This document shows, in pieces, positions 19,158 to 19,504 of a DNA stretch of 19,504 nucleotides. A program made the position numbers and the translations under genes. Below the pieces are notes generated by a model. That model made no database searches, was not told the DNA's origin, and worked only from the letters and a program-made list of their open reading frames with translations. Source of the DNA: Baffinella frigidus (Eukaryota; Cryptophyceae; Cryptomonadales; Baffinellaceae); the NCBI GenBank assembly GCA_026770585.1, contig MU646502.1, forward strand, positions 112,456 to 131,959, written 5' to 3'. Numbering within the stretch: the first letter of the stretch is position 1; every line of letters begins with the position of its first letter.

Positions 19158-19504
19158 TTTAACAACCAAATTCCCGGTTCCGGAGAGAGACCTTTAGTAA
19201 TACCAACACGGCCGCCATGTATCCACCCCTCGAGAGTCTGAGACTCTCTGTTTGGGCAATTGGGAAATTACGTACCAGTTTCAAAACTCTCAACACCTTG
19301 CTTTTAAAAAAATTAAAACAACCGACGTCGGAATCCGACGGTCTCCAAGGGCATTACGTACCGTCAAATTCGATCATTTGCCCAGGGGGGGGGGGTTGGT
19401 GGCCGGCGTGTCCTATGTTTTGCGACGAGGGAGGCGAGGAGGCGAGGGGGGGGGGGCAGGGTTCTGGGTGCAGGGTTCATGGTTGAGCGTTTAGGTCTCG
19501 ACTC

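Larger units (their letters stand above)
17221..19504. other. 3' flank: no intact gene
   Basis: Beyond the protease stop I see exon 14 echoes, elements A4, B1, B2, D3, M and N, and four or five copies of a segment like GGAGGACGCGCGTTGAGTGA TTCGCTGGGTGCGCCC (17224, 17397, 18070, 18384, 18758). One AATAAA (18309) could be a poly(A) signal but is 1.1 kb downstream. 19160-19504 shows only poly-G runs and a degenerate GGGTTC repeat. Confidence 0.6.

Noticed and set aside
1-19504. rRNA, tRNA, retrotransposon ORFs or a transposase
   Set aside because: None seen. The hairpin elements have no coding capacity, so any transposase must be elsewhere.

Overview
The window is nuclear DNA of a eukaryote, probably a microalga. 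It holds spliced genes with GT-AG introns, a high-GC coding sequence, and many short tracts of the TTTAGGG/CCCTAAA telomere-type repeat used by land plants, many green algae, dinoflagellates and chromerids. I cannot assign a species. There is no bacterial operon structure, and I see no rRNA, tRNA or CRISPR array.

The main gene is on the + strand at 4381-17220. It is a Deg/HtrA (protease Do-like) serine protease of the plant Deg2/Deg9/Deg10 type. I could join 14 exons in one continuous frame of 544 codons with 13 GT-AG introns, and intron sequence (about 11.2 kb) outweighs coding sequence (1,635 bp) roughly seven to one. The catalytic triad is intact (His129, Asp160, Ser238), and an arginine-rich N-terminus looks like an organelle presequence. 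A second gene runs divergently on the - strand from about 4147 (or 4231) to beyond 503. Four phase-compatible exons give the first 124 residues of a multi-pass membrane protein, possibly AI-2E/UPF0118-like. The two genes share a short divergent intergenic region. Right of the protease, 17221-19504 holds decayed copies of its last exon, inverted-repeat elements and a weak ankyrin-like fragment on the - strand.

The striking feature is what fills the introns. Almost every exon is accompanied by one to about eight decayed partial copies of itself (exon echoes). Most keep the real exon's 5' or 3' splice junction. They are interleaved with short palindromic or TIR-bearing elements (families A to P below) and telomere-like tracts. 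The minus-strand gene shows the same pattern. One element family (E) has GT at one end and AG at the other, so each copy between the tandem copies of exon 11 reads as a complete intron, as introner elements do. In three introns the first bases echo the start of the next exon, as expected if introns arose by duplication or insertion at AG|GT sites.

By region: 1-4147 is the membrane-protein gene with MITE-like hairpins; 4148-4380 the divergent intergenic region; 4381-4973 the long first exon of the protease; 4974-17220 twelve short exons (35-113 bp) and the 111-bp terminal exon in repeat-filled introns; 17221-19504 terminal-exon remnants and hairpins. No functional link between the two genes is evident.
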